Below are positions 43,647 to 52,981 of a stretch of DNA of 64,000 bases, one piece after another. Position 1 is the first letter of the stretch. Each line of letters starts with the position of its first letter. The DNA is taken from positions 62,001-126,000 of the forward strand of contig NZ_AQHJ01000030.1 in the NCBI RefSeq assembly GCF_014925405.1, given 5' to 3'. Position numbers and translations under genes: made by a program. The notes under the pieces are model-generated. The model searched no databases, had not been told where the DNA came from, and saw only the letters and a program-made list of their open reading frames with translations. This DNA is from Pseudoalteromonas ulvae UL12. GTDB lineage: Bacteria > Pseudomonadota > Gammaproteobacteria > Enterobacterales > Alteromonadaceae.

Positions 43647-46364
43647 TTATACCGCTACTTGCAGTGTTTGCTTTAACAAAAGTTGAGCATCGAGCGCCTC
43701 AAGTGGTTTTGCGAGATAAAAGCCTTGTAGCTGTTGGCAGTGCAAGGTTTGCAAAATATGGATTTGTTCTTTGCTTTCAATACCCTCAGCGGTCACTTTT
43801 AAATTAAACGTATCTGCAATAGCACAAATAGCTTGCACCAATTGTAATGATTCTTTGCAATGAGTGATGTCTTGAATAAAGCTGCGATCTATTTTTATGC
43901 CACTTAATGGTAAGGCTTTTAAACGTGCTAATGAGCTATAGCCTGTGCCAAAATCATCAATGTGGATGCCAAAGCCTAACTCATACAAATAACTCAGTGG
44001 CGTGATGAGTCTATCCTCTTCACACATCATCGCTGACTCGGTGATTTCGATATTGATTTTTTGAGGTGTTAAGCCGTGTGCATGTGTTTGTTTGATGATA
44101 TGGTCAACAAAGCCTTCGTGCTCAAGTTGTTTGGGTGAGACATTGATATTAATAAACAAATCATTGCGCTGACTTTGTTGTTTGGCGTATTGATAAAAGT
44201 CGAGTGCTTGTTCACAAATCCAATGACCCAGCTGAATTATTTTTCCCGATTCTTCTGCAATGGGTATAAATTCGCCAGGGCTGATCGCCCCTAATGTCGG
44301 ATGGTGCCAGCGCAGTAATGCTTCATATCCGACGACATGATCTATGGCATGCGTGCAGAATAAAGGCTGAAAGCGTAATGATAACTCGCTATTGAAGTCG
44401 AGGTGTTGCAGCGCTCGTTCGATAGTCAGTTTACGCGTGACGGTGCGGGCGATGCTGCTCGAAAAAATACTGAAGCCATCTTTTCCTGCTTTTTTTGCTT
44501 CGTACATGGCAATATCAGCATCGTGTAATAGCTTTTCAGCATCAATTTGCCCAGGAACCGAGAAACATCTGACTCCAAGGCTACCACTCACTGTTAAGGT
44601 ATGCTGTTGGTAGTGAAAGGGTTTTCTAACTTGTATTAAAATATCTTCACATAATATTTCGATTGGACTTGGGATTTTTTGGGCATTGACTAATACGGCG
44701 AATTCGTCACCACCTAAGCGGGCGATTTCTGAATAATGCCCCATAAGTAACGTCATGCGCCGAGCAAATTCAATTAAGAGTTTATCGCCAACCAAATGGC
44801 CTAAGGTGTCGTTGATTAATTTGAAGCGATCTAAATCAATATAAATCAGATAAAAAGTCGCGCTTGAAAGGCTCAGCGTTCGGGTTATTTCATCTAAAAA
44901 GCGGTGTCGATTTAATAAATTAGTTAAATTGTCATGCTCTGCTTTGTATTTTAATTGTTCGTTAAACAACTTGATTTGCGTGATATCGGTTAAACGGCCT
45001 TCATAAAACCACTGCTCGCCTTGTTGGATCCAACTGCCATTTTGTCTTAACCAAATAGTCTCTGCGTTGTGTTTTTTCGCTAACCACTCGATTTCGGGAT
45101 GGGGCTGTTTTTGATGCATAATTTGCTGCCAACGAGCTTTTTGCTCACTGCAAAAGATAAAATCAATTAAGGTATGATTACGAGCAGAGCATTGTGTTAA
45201 CAAAAGTGCACTAAATGCTGGGTTATGTTCAATAATCTCTCCTTTTTGGTTCAGTAAAAACAAACCTTCTTGAATATTTAAAAAGAGCTTTTTGTATTTT
45301 TGTTCGGCGGTGAGTTTGAGTTCTAAGGCATGGACGCGTTGGTTGGAAGATTGAGTCAGTTGCTGGTTGGCTTTTTCTAAAGAGGCTGTACGTTCAATGA
45401 CTTGTTGATTGATTTTGTCGTTTCGTCCATGCAGCGACATCAGATAGATCAGCATCATAAAGCCAGTAAATAACGCAATTGCAGTGCCAATCAAAATAGC
45501 CAGCATACGTTCGCTGACAAGTGGAGGACTTAAACTCGCCTGAGTGTAGAGTTGTAATTCGAGTTCTTGACCAAAAAAGTTCAGTGTAAGCTGTGTTGCG
45601 GGCGGCAAATTCGTTAAATCAAAGGTGTTGCTCCAATCAGAATTAAAAATTTCTTGGTTGCTACCGAGCACACGAATATGGTGACGATGCTCAGCAAAGA
45701 CTTGTTGATACAAGCCCTCAAACAATTTGGCTAATTCGAGTCGAATCCCTAAAATCACCGCTAAGTTATCTGAACTGGTGTGGTTTAGCAGCAAGCTCCA
45801 TTGAGCCTGAGGAGTGGGCCAGCGAATTGAGCGTACTTTTTGTTTGTTGGATAATTGCATCCATAACTGCGCATTAATAGGCATAGTTTGCCCGATGTTG
45901 TGGCCGTACTCAGTCATCGGTGCCGCGTGAATAATCGCTAACAACGGGCTATTGAGGTGCTTAGGCAATGATAATCGAAAGTCAAAATGCCCACCTTGCT
46001 GGGCAAGTTCGGTGACTTGGGGGATCTGCGTATGAGTAAATACGAATAATTTTTCGAAGCTGGCGTCAAAATTCAGCCCATGCAAGTAGGGTTCGGCTAA
46101 TTGATTAAATTCCCGACTGGTCTTGGATTGCACTTCTTTTCCAATCAGATAACTGTCAAAGGCATAGAGCTGATTCGCTGCATGTTCTAATGTGCTTTGA
46201 AACACTTGCGCATGGGCGGCCAATTGGTTGTTTAACGTGTGTTGCTCAACTTGTTGATAGTAACTGTTAAGGCGATGTGCACTGTAAATGACAATGACAC
46301 AAAAACTAAAGTAGCATCCAATTGCTAAGCCAAACTTTTTCATTTTTAAATAAAATACGCTCAT
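43647..46364 (-). CDS. Membrane PAS-GGDEF-EAL protein with periplasmic sensor
   Basis: A c-di-GMP enzyme of 905 residues. Membrane helices at about 10-30 and 287-311 enclose a 250-residue periplasmic domain of unrecognised type, perhaps CHASE-like. Then follow a coiled coil, a PAS domain (about 360-470), a GGDEF domain (RLGGDEFAVLV) and an EAL domain (GYEALLRWHH, NINVSPKQL, DDFGTGYSSLA, KIDRSF, AEGIES). The inhibitory RxxD site before GGDEF is absent. EAL residues look intact, so phosphodiesterase activity is likely. It is divergent, with 62 bases between, from an iron-type binding protein, a layout like the V. cholerae MbaA/NspS partnership. Confidence 0.92.
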   Translation of the reverse strand: MSVFYLKMKKFGLAIGCYFSFCVIVIYSAHRLNSYYQQVEQHTLNNQLAAHAQVFQSTLEHAANQLYAFDSYLIGKEVQSKTSREFNQLAEPYLHGLNFDASFEKLFVFTHTQIPQVTELAQQGGHFDFRLSLPKHLNSPLLAIIHAAPMTEYGHNIGQTMPINAQLWMQLSNKQKVRSIRWPTPQAQWSLLLNHTSSDNLAVILGIRLELAKLFEGLYQQVFAEHRHHIRVLGSNQEIFNSDWSNTFDLTNLPPATQLTLNFFGQELELQLYTQASLSPPLVSERMLAILIGTAIALFTGFMMLIYLMSLHGRNDKINQQVIERTASLEKANQQLTQSSNQRVHALELKLTAEQKYKKLFLNIQEGLFLLNQKGEIIEHNPAFSALLLTQCSARNHTLIDFIFCSEQKARWQQIMHQKQPHPEIEWLAKKHNAETIWLRQNGSWIQQGEQWFYEGRLTDITQIKLFNEQLKYKAEHDNLTNLLNRHRFLDEITRTLSLSSATFYLIYIDLDRFKLINDTLGHLVGDKLLIEFARRMTLLMGHYSEIARLGGDEFAVLVNAQKIPSPIEILCEDILIQVRKPFHYQQHTLTVSGSLGVRCFSVPGQIDAEKLLHDADIAMYEAKKAGKDGFSIFSSSIARTVTRKLTIERALQHLDFNSELSLRFQPLFCTHAIDHVVGYEALLRWHHPTLGAISPGEFIPIAEESGKIIQLGHWICEQALDFYQYAKQQSQRNDLFININVSPKQLEHEGFVDHIIKQTHAHGLTPQKINIEITESAMMCEEDRLITPLSYLYELGFGIHIDDFGTGYSSLARLKALPLSGIKIDRSFIQDITHCKESLQLVQAICAIADTFNLKVTAEGIESKEQIHILQTLHCQQLQGFYLAKPLEALDAQLLLKQTLQVAV

Positions 46365-46406
46365 GATCTAGACTTATTCAATTTCATCAGTATGCTAGTT
46401 GCAATT

Positions 46407-46425
46407 GATAATAATTATTATTTGC
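46407..46425. promoter_or_regulatory. Candidate Fur box between GGDEF-EAL and binding-protein genes
   Basis: GATAATAATTATTATTTGC matches 14 of 19 Fur consensus positions. It is flanked by TTGCAA on both sides and ends one base before the ATG of the binding-protein gene. Bound Fur would cover its translation start and the divergent promoter of the GGDEF-EAL gene. Confidence 0.65.
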
Positions 46426-46426
46426 A

Positions 46427-47395
46427 ATGAAGAAAAGCCATTTATCTTTTATATTCCTCTTTTTGCTACCAACTGCTGAAGCATTGAGCAAACAGGAACA
46501 AGAATTAAACATTTATTCATTCCGACAGCAGGAAATTATTGCTCCGGTCGTGTCGGCATTCGAACAACAAACAGGTATTCGAGTGAATGTTGTTCATGGA
46601 AAGTCGCATTATTTATTGTCCCGTTTAGCCGAAGATGGCGTGCGTAGTCATGCTGATGTGTTGTTGACTTCTGATTTAGCACAGTTGAATCATGCTCATG
46701 ATTTGTTGCAGCCTTTTGAATATTTTGAACAACTCACTGAGCTTAATCCTGATTTATACGATCAGCAGCGCTATTGGGTGAGTGTGTCGATTCGTGGTCG
46801 AGCGCTGTTTTCTAGCGCAGATACGCGTTTGCCTATTCCGCAGTCTTTTTCGCAATTAAGTAAGCCAATGTATCAAGGGCAACTTTGTATTAGAGATTGG
46901 CAACATAGTTATAACACCACGTTGATCCGCACATTAAAAGCAACACAAAATGCAGACGATATCGCTTGGCTGCAAAGCAAAGATTCTTTATTGGCAAAAC
47001 GCCCATCAGGAGGCGATCGCGATCAATTAAAAGCCTTGGCACAAGGAAAATGCCAGTTTGCATTCGCCAATCATTATTATTTTGAAATGTTAAAAGCATC
47101 TGATAACAAAAAGGACCAAAAAGTTACATCGCAATTAACGCTTCATTGGTTAAAGACATCACAGGGCAGTACGCCGGTTTCGACCACCACGGTTGCCATT
47201 ACGCGCCATTCACCGAATGTAGAAAGCGCAAATCGATTTGTGCAGTTCCTTTTAACTGAAACAACGCAACAGACATATGCGGAAAGTTTGTTTGAATTTC
47301 CGGTCATTCACTCTAAACAAGGACAATTTACTCAGCAGTATTCACCTTTCATCCCAGCCTTGGATTTAATAAAGCCTGCACTTCTCTTTAAGTAA
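46427..47395 (+). CDS. Iron(III)-type extracellular solute-binding protein (FbpA-like)
   Basis: A 322-residue periplasmic protein. A signal peptide (KKSHLSFIFLFLLPTAEA) is followed by the class opening ELNIYSFRQQEIIAPVVSAFEQQTGIRVNVVHGKSHYL (read in parts), ADVLLTSDLAQL and WVSVSIRGRALF, typical of FutA/FbpA ferric-ion binding proteins. No permease or ATPase gene is linked, so transport is doubtful. It lies divergent to the GGDEF-EAL receptor and upstream of an EAL gene, so a signalling role is plausible. No Shine-Dalgarno is visible, because the Fur-like box occupies that place. Confidence 0.85.
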   Translation: MKKSHLSFIFLFLLPTAEALSKQEQELNIYSFRQQEIIAPVVSAFEQQTGIRVNVVHGKSHYLLSRLAEDGVRSHADVLLTSDLAQLNHAHDLLQPFEYFEQLTELNPDLYDQQRYWVSVSIRGRALFSSADTRLPIPQSFSQLSKPMYQGQLCIRDWQHSYNTTLIRTLKATQNADDIAWLQSKDSLLAKRPSGGDRDQLKALAQGKCQFAFANHYYFEMLKASDNKKDQKVTSQLTLHWLKTSQGSTPVSTTTVAITRHSPNVESANRFVQFLLTETTQQTYAESLFEFPVIHSKQGQFTQQYSPFIPALDLIKPALLFK

Positions 47396-47482
47396 CCTCG
47401 ATGTATCGTGGGATGACCTTTGTCTTGTGTAATAGCTGCTTTGAACTAGATTTAAAGCAGGTTTGCTAATAGGAATAACAAA

Positions 47483-48247
47483 ATGCAAGGTGAGTTACCC
47501 ATATTAAGTGATGGTGGGTGCAGTCAGTGTGTCAACGCTGAAGCACTGGGGTTTGATTTTACGATGGCATTTCAACCGATAGTTAATTGCCAAACACAGA
47601 CCATTTTTGGTTATGAGGCATTAGTAAGGGGCTTGAATAATGAATCGGCGTTTTCGGTCATTGAGCAGGTTAATGATAGCAACCGTTATCGCTTTGATCA
47701 GCAATGCCGAATTAAGGCTATTGCGCTTGCTGCAGAGTTAAAGCTCGATTCGATGTTGAGTATTAACTTTTTACCTAATGCAGTTTATCAACCAGAGCGC
47801 TGCATTAAAACGACATTAATGGCGGCAAAAAAATACCAGTTTCCCACAGATAAAATCATGTTTGAATTTACCGAACTCGAAAAAATTGTCGACAGTGATC
47901 ACGTCAAAAGGATAGTGCAATATTACCGTGATCTCGGCTTTCAAACTGCGATTGATGATTTTGGTGCCGGTTATTCAGGACTTGATTTACTGGCTAATTT
48001 TCAAACCAATATTATTAAACTGGATATGGAGTTGATTAGAAACATCGATAGTGATCGAATCCGCCAGTCAATTGTAAGAAACTGCTTAAATATCTTTCGC
48101 GATTTAAATATTATCCCCTTAGCTGAAGGCATTGAAACTGAAGCTGAAATGCGCTGGCTTAAAGAGGCTGGCGTGGCATTATTACAAGGATATTTTTTTG
48201 CTAAGCCGGGTTTTGAATGTTTGCCACCTGTCACCTGGATAGATTAA
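47483..48247 (+). CDS. Stand-alone EAL-domain phosphodiesterase
   Basis: A 254-residue cytoplasmic protein with an EAL domain alone. Motifs: AFQPIVNCQTQTIFGYEALVRG, SINFLPNAVY, FEFTELEKI, DDFGAGYSGLDLL, KLDMELIRNID, AEGIET. All substrate- and metal-binding acidic residues appear present, so it should hydrolyse c-di-GMP. The N-terminus carries a CxxC (GGCSQCVNAE) as in a known EAL subgroup and could bind a metal or respond to redox. It lies 87 bases downstream of the binding-protein gene on the same strand, so co-transcription is possible. Confidence 0.9.
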   Translation: MQGELPILSDGGCSQCVNAEALGFDFTMAFQPIVNCQTQTIFGYEALVRGLNNESAFSVIEQVNDSNRYRFDQQCRIKAIALAAELKLDSMLSINFLPNAVYQPERCIKTTLMAAKKYQFPTDKIMFEFTELEKIVDSDHVKRIVQYYRDLGFQTAIDDFGAGYSGLDLLANFQTNIIKLDMELIRNIDSDRIRQSIVRNCLNIFRDLNIIPLAEGIETEAEMRWLKEAGVALLQGYFFAKPGFECLPPVTWID

Positions 48248-48454
48248 GTACTTGTTTTTTATCGGCACACCTTTTACTTTGTGACATCATGCTTGCGACA
48301 GTTTAAAAAGTTTAAGGTCTGGGTTATTGTCTGAATGTTGCTGATATAACTACAGAAATGTCGGTTTAAATGCGCTTTATACTGAGACTTCAGCCTCATT
48401 CTTTTTTCCTGTTTTGATAACCTTGTTTAACTCCTCAATATTTGGCTGACTACC

Positions 48455-49381
48455 ATGAAATTACTGCTTTGTGCCTTATTCATTTTAATGTGCTTTTCGG
48501 TGCACTGCATACCTCATAAGCAGATTGCGTTGACGCTTGATGATTCGCCCCGTGCTGCGGGTGGTTATTTGGATGGGCCTACCCGAGCTAAAATGCTGCT
48601 ATCAGCTTTAAAAGAACATCATGTTCATCAGGTGGTTTTTTTTAGTGTTAGCGAACATTTGCATGGCGAAGGATTGGCACGTTTAAAGGCATATGGTGAC
48701 GCAGGCCACCTTATCGCCAATCATACCCACGACCATCCAGACTTTAATACAGTTACGTTAGCACAGTATATTGAAAGTTTTGAGCAAGCAGACCGTGCTT
48801 TAGCGTCGTTTAGCACTATGATAAAGTTATTTCGTTTCCCGTATTTACGTGAAGGTAATAGCTTAGAAAAGCGTGATGTAATGCGTAAAGTACTAGCTGA
48901 TCATGGCTATCGTAATGGTTATGTCACGGTGAATACGTACGATTGGTACATTGAAAATCAATTTCAAAACGCAATCAAAGCAGGCCATATCGTTGATTTA
49001 ACACGAATGAGCCGATTTTATGTTGATATGATGATGCAGAGTATCGAAGCCTATGATGCGCTTGCTGTTAACGTATTGGGTCATTCTCCAAAACATACTT
49101 TGTTACTGCATGAAATGGATATCACTGCGCTGTTTATCGGTGATTTAATCACTGCACTTAAACAAAAAGGGTGGCAGATTATCTCGCCGCTTGATGCTTA
49201 CCAAAATGAGATCGCAACCTTTGTGAGCGATGAAATACTGCCATTTAATCCAGGGCGTATTGGCGAGATTGCGCGCACTCAAGGCGTGACAAAAGGGTTG
49301 TGGCCACAAGCATTACAAGAAAGTTATTTAGAGCAACAATTTCAACTTCGAGTATTACACGCCCAAAGTCCAAGCAACTAA
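48455..49381 (+). CDS. Secreted polysaccharide deacetylase family protein
   Basis: A 308-residue protein with a signal peptide (KLLLCALFILMCFSVHC). The NodB-homology domain has TLDDSP (metal Asp pair), the HxxxH-type NHTHDHPDF and FRFPYLREGN. It should remove N- or O-acetyl groups from a polysaccharide in the periplasm or outside. The C-terminal HEMDITALF region carries the last conserved His. An independent transcription unit. Substrate is unknown (chitin oligomer, peptidoglycan and poly-GlcNAc are all possible). Confidence 0.88.
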   Translation: MKLLLCALFILMCFSVHCIPHKQIALTLDDSPRAAGGYLDGPTRAKMLLSALKEHHVHQVVFFSVSEHLHGEGLARLKAYGDAGHLIANHTHDHPDFNTVTLAQYIESFEQADRALASFSTMIKLFRFPYLREGNSLEKRDVMRKVLADHGYRNGYVTVNTYDWYIENQFQNAIKAGHIVDLTRMSRFYVDMMMQSIEAYDALAVNVLGHSPKHTLLLHEMDITALFIGDLITALKQKGWQIISPLDAYQNEIATFVSDEILPFNPGRIGEIARTQGVTKGLWPQALQESYLEQQFQLRVLHAQSPSN

Positions 49382-49483
49382 TCGACTTAATTGTAAGTGG
49401 TCTTTGTGACCAGTTGTATGGACGCGTGAGCGCTTAAGTGTAAAAATTCAATTAAGTAAACTAAAAATAAAAAAGGGGCTCAA

Positions 49484-50002
49484 ATGTTTTCAAACTCTTC
49501 AGTCGCATTAGAGACTTTACCACACCTTGAAGATGTGCAATTTAGTCCATTAGATGATAACGCCACTCGTGAACACTTGCTCAGTACATTTGTTTTTCTA
49601 TTGCCTTTTTCAATTGGAGTATGCCTATTGTTATGGCTTCTATCTGATGTTCCTAAGGATATCGCACTGCTTGTAACAGTTATTACCGTGATTGTGAATG
49701 TGAGTGTATTTTTCTTCATTGTTGCAGCGGTGAAAAAAACAGGAATCGCATTGCGTGAGCATGACTTTTTGCTCAGAAAAGGTGTGTTTTGGCAAAAAAC
49801 TATTATCGTGCCCTTTAATCGTGTTCAACATATCGAAACCCACCGTAATCCTTTTGAGCGTAAACTCACACTGGCGAGTTTAAAGCTGTTTACCGCTGGA
49901 GGTATGGGAGCTGATTTAGAAATAAATGGCCTGAATGTGGAGCGAGCAAGCAAAATTAGGCAGTTTATTTTGAAAAAAGAGCAAGGTGCCAGCGATGAAT
50001 GA
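49484..50002 (+). CDS. PH domain-containing membrane protein (YdbS-like)
   Basis: A 172-residue protein with two membrane helices at about residues 37-55 and 62-85 and a bacterial PH (DUF304) domain (HDFLLRKGVFWQKTIIVPFNRVQHIETHRNPFERK). Pairs of YdbS/YdbT proteins are known, with unclear envelope roles. AAAAAGGGG precedes the ATG. It overlaps the next gene by 8 bases, so the two are translationally coupled and probably form a complex. Confidence 0.87.
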   Translation: MFSNSSVALETLPHLEDVQFSPLDDNATREHLLSTFVFLLPFSIGVCLLLWLLSDVPKDIALLVTVITVIVNVSVFFFIVAAVKKTGIALREHDFLLRKGVFWQKTIIVPFNRVQHIETHRNPFERKLTLASLKLFTAGGMGADLEINGLNVERASKIRQFILKKEQGASDE

Positions 50003-51536
50003 GTGCTTAAACGTTAAGGCTCAAGCGCAAACTTGGCAAAAGCTTTCGCCTTTATCATTGCTGTATTTTGTGTTGCACTTTGTGGTGCGCTTTGTCAAAG
50101 ACGGCTTGCTGAATTTAGCGCCAGTCGTGGTTATTTTTGTCACTCAAGTCGATAACAAGTTGTTTTGGGGTAGTGTTGCGCTCGGAGTGTTTGCGGTTGG
50201 GCTCGTTAGTTATTCTGTCCTGTATTATCTTAATTTTCGATTTAAAGTGACCGATCATGAAGTCATTTTACGTAAAGGGGTGGTCAAGAAAGAGCGGATC
50301 ACCTTGAACTTTGCCAAAATTCAGAATGTGAATATTGCTGTCCCTTTTTATTTTGGGCCATTTAATTTAGTCAATTGTACCTTTGATGCGGCAGGCTCGG
50401 CTGGGCAAGAAGTGGGTTTACCAGGGATAGTGAGTGATGCTGGGCAAACCATGCGAGAGACAATTTTCAATTATAAACAGCAACATCAAGTCAGTGAGAG
50501 TGACTTAACACCAGAAGAAAGTGAACTAAGCAATCATCAGGCTGAGGCTCAGCCTACATTTAGCTTAAGCAATGTTGAGGTTGCTAAATTTGGTTTGATG
50601 TCTTCAATGATGCTGCTGGTGTTAGCGGGTTTTGCGCCTTTTATTGAGCATATTGTCTCGTTCAGTAAAGCAAGGTTTGTAGAGCCATTAATGGCGCTCT
50701 TAATGCCGATTATTGGCTCCGAACAGGGCGCCTCTGTTGTCGCGGTGGTGACTGTACTGGTATGCATGATTGTGTTGTTTATCAGTGCATCGGTATTAGG
50801 TGCAGTGCTTCGTTTTTATAATTACCAATTATTTGTTCAGGGCGCCAAAATCAAACGAGTTTCGGGCTTGTTAGAGCGCCATCAGATGTCGGTGAGTACC
50901 TCAAAAATTCAGGCGATAGAAATAAAGCAAAATTGGATTGGATTAATATTACGCCGCTTTGTAGTCACGTGTAAACAAGTCGAAAATAGCCAAAACCCAG
51001 CAGCAAAAAAAGGGCAGAGCCTGATTATTCCGGCGCTTAGAAAAGGGCAAATTAAACAAGTGTTATCGTTCTTTGGGCAAGAGTGTTTGCCAAGCGCTAT
51101 CCCTTTTGCGGCCATTCATAGCAATTTTTGGCGCAAGAATTTTGTGTTATTTTGTGTTTTACCTCTACTGGGCGCGAATGCCTTGGTGTATTTATTGTTT
51201 AATCAGATGCTGTGGTGGCAAAGTGCAGTGGTGTTATTGCTAGGTTTTGCGCTTTGTATTATGCGATATAAGCGATATGGTTTTTATAGCGATGGTGAGA
51301 AGGTATGTGTCAGAACGGGGTTCATTGGCCACACCGTGACGATTTTTTCTATCTATAAAGTACAGCAAATACAAAAAACACAAACTCCCATGATGCGCAA
51401 AGCTGGGCTGAGTACTTTAACTATTCAGCTGGCCAGTGGTCGTTTACGCATCCCCTATTTACCTAATTGTTTAGTGACTAATTTTATTAATTTGGCGCTC
51501 TATCATACCGAATCCACTCAGCGTAGCTGGTTGTAA
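49995..51536 (+). CDS. PH domain-containing membrane protein (YdbT-like)
   Basis: A 513-residue protein with about six membrane helices and three PH (DUF304) repeats: FKVTDHEVILRKGVVKKERITLNFAKIQNVNI, LFVQGAKIKRVSGLLERHQMSVSTSKIQAIEI and VCVRTGFIGHTVTIFSIYKVQQIQKTQTPMMRKAGL (each read in parts). ATG 49995 was chosen because an AAGG element precedes it; the GTG at 49986 is a poor start. Forms the second gene of the YdbS/YdbT pair. Role unknown, probably membrane- or phospholipid-linked. Confidence 0.88.
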   Translation: MNECLNVKAQAQTWQKLSPLSLLYFVLHFVVRFVKDGLLNLAPVVVIFVTQVDNKLFWGSVALGVFAVGLVSYSVLYYLNFRFKVTDHEVILRKGVVKKERITLNFAKIQNVNIAVPFYFGPFNLVNCTFDAAGSAGQEVGLPGIVSDAGQTMRETIFNYKQQHQVSESDLTPEESELSNHQAEAQPTFSLSNVEVAKFGLMSSMMLLVLAGFAPFIEHIVSFSKARFVEPLMALLMPIIGSEQGASVVAVVTVLVCMIVLFISASVLGAVLRFYNYQLFVQGAKIKRVSGLLERHQMSVSTSKIQAIEIKQNWIGLILRRFVVTCKQVENSQNPAAKKGQSLIIPALRKGQIKQVLSFFGQECLPSAIPFAAIHSNFWRKNFVLFCVLPLLGANALVYLLFNQMLWWQSAVVLLLGFALCIMRYKRYGFYSDGEKVCVRTGFIGHTVTIFSIYKVQQIQKTQTPMMRKAGLSTLTIQLASGRLRIPYLPNCLVTNFINLALYHTESTQRSWL

Positions 51537-51562
51537 TGCCGCGCAGTCATTAGGTCCTTATT

Positions 51563-52321
51563 ATGTCTAACGAAAAACAAAATATAGCCCTCATTACCGG
51601 AGCAGGTCGTGGTATTGGGGCGGCAACCGCTCAGTTGTTTGCGTCACAAGGTTTTTTGGTTGTAATTAACTATAAAAGTTATCACCTTGCAGCAGAAGCA
51701 ACAGCAACGCAGATCCATGCACAAGGAGGGAAATGTGTGCTGATGCAAGCGGATGTCGCGCAAGAGCAGCAAGTTGAGCGCTTATTTGCTCAAATCGATC
51801 AGCTCGATGGCCGTTTGTCTGTGTTGGTGAATAATGCTGGTATTTTAAAGCCGCAATCACGTTTAATTGATATGAATGCTGATCGCATCAATGAGCTGTT
51901 GAGCACCAATGTGACCAGTTATTTTTTATGTTGTCGCGAAGCGGTGAAACGCATGTCGACGCAGTTGGGCGGTCAAGGTGGCGCGATAGTGAATGTGTCA
52001 TCCGGAGCGGCGCGCACAGGCTCTGCGAATGAGTATATTGATTATGCTGCTTCTAAAGGAGCGATTGATACTTTAACTAAGGGATTGTCATTGGAAGTCG
52101 CCAATGAAGGGATCCGCGTCAATTGTGTCAGACCCGGACTGATTTATACGCAAATGCATGCCGATGGTGGTGAAGAGCATCGAGTAGATAGGTTAAAAAC
52201 GGCCATTCCTATGCAGCGTGGTGGACAACCTGAAGAAGTAGCACAAGCGATTTTTTGGTTGGCCAGTGACAAAGCGTCTTTTTCTACCGGTAGCTTTTTA
52301 GATTTAGCGGGTGGGTTATAG
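51563..52321 (+). CDS. SDR-family oxidoreductase
   Basis: A 252-residue short-chain dehydrogenase/reductase. The nucleotide motif TGAGRGIG (residues 12-19), the NNAG motif, a catalytic Ser (VNVSSGA), the YxxxK pair (DYAASKGA) and the C-terminal VRPGLIYT are present. It resembles FabG-like reductases with a 'GG' loop after the lysine. Starts 27 bases after the PH pair and could be read-through. The substrate cannot be predicted; NADPH preference is suggested by Arg16. Confidence 0.93.
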   Translation: MSNEKQNIALITGAGRGIGAATAQLFASQGFLVVINYKSYHLAAEATATQIHAQGGKCVLMQADVAQEQQVERLFAQIDQLDGRLSVLVNNAGILKPQSRLIDMNADRINELLSTNVTSYFLCCREAVKRMSTQLGGQGGAIVNVSSGAARTGSANEYIDYAASKGAIDTLTKGLSLEVANEGIRVNCVRPGLIYTQMHADGGEEHRVDRLKTAIPMQRGGQPEEVAQAIFWLASDKASFSTGSFLDLAGGL

Positions 52322-52532
52322 CCACCATAAATAGAGCTGGCATTGAATTGAATCGAAAATTACAGATTACAACGCTGCTTTATCACTCGATATGACCCTC
52401 AATCACCAAAATAAACCGTTACTCATTTAAGTTAAAACCAAACAAAAAAGCTGGCCTATTCTTACCTCAACAACGAAGCACAATGCTTCAACACTTTAAA
52501 ACATAAGTATTTTTTAAACCGAGGGAATGAAT

Positions 52533-52850
52533 ATGAAAAAAGTAACTATCGCCGTATTAGCTATCGCAGCTGCCAGCTTTTCAATGGGGGCACATGCCGC
52601 AAATATCACGGGAACAAATGACAGCATTGAAACGCAACTATGTGTTGCTGCAGCATCAGGAAACAATGCTAAGTTTCATCGTGCTGTTCGTCAAAGCCAG
52701 CAAAGCATTCGTTTTATCGGCAAGAGTGTAGCTTGTAATGGTATCAATATTAAAGATTTTGCTGCGATGCATGGCGCTGATGTTATCTCTGCTAAGTTGG
52801 CGCGCTATCAAGATAAAACCGATTTTTTGACAGCGACAGCAAAGCGTTAA
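52533..52850 (+). CDS. DUF3718 domain-containing secreted protein
   Basis: A 105-residue periplasmic protein. Signal peptide KKVTIAVLAIAAASFSMGAHA, then a DUF3718 body (SIETQLCVAAASGNNAKFHRAV, KSVACNGINIKDFAAMHGA). Two cysteines may form a disulfide bond. The family is found in Pseudoalteromonas and Shewanella-type bacteria and has no known function. ATG 52533 is preferred to 52527 because GAGGG then has normal spacing. A strong terminator follows. Confidence 0.9.
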   Translation: MKKVTIAVLAIAAASFSMGAHAANITGTNDSIETQLCVAAASGNNAKFHRAVRQSQQSIRFIGKSVACNGINIKDFAAMHGADVISAKLARYQDKTDFLTATAKR

Positions 52851-52873
52851 TTGTAAAAATTTCTGAAGTATTC

Positions 52874-52899
52874 AAACCCGCGATTTAGCGGGTTTTTTT
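52874..52899 (+). terminator. Rho-independent terminator
   Basis: An 8-bp stem (AAACCCGC/GCGGGTTT) with a 6-nt loop followed by TTTT, 23 bases after the DUF3718 stop. Confidence 0.9.
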
Positions 52900-52981
52900 G
52901 TTATTGCCAGAGAAGAAAAGTAGATTCTAGTGCCCTATAAATCGTGTTAAGGTGTGGAAAACCAATAAAAAGGACTGAGTA

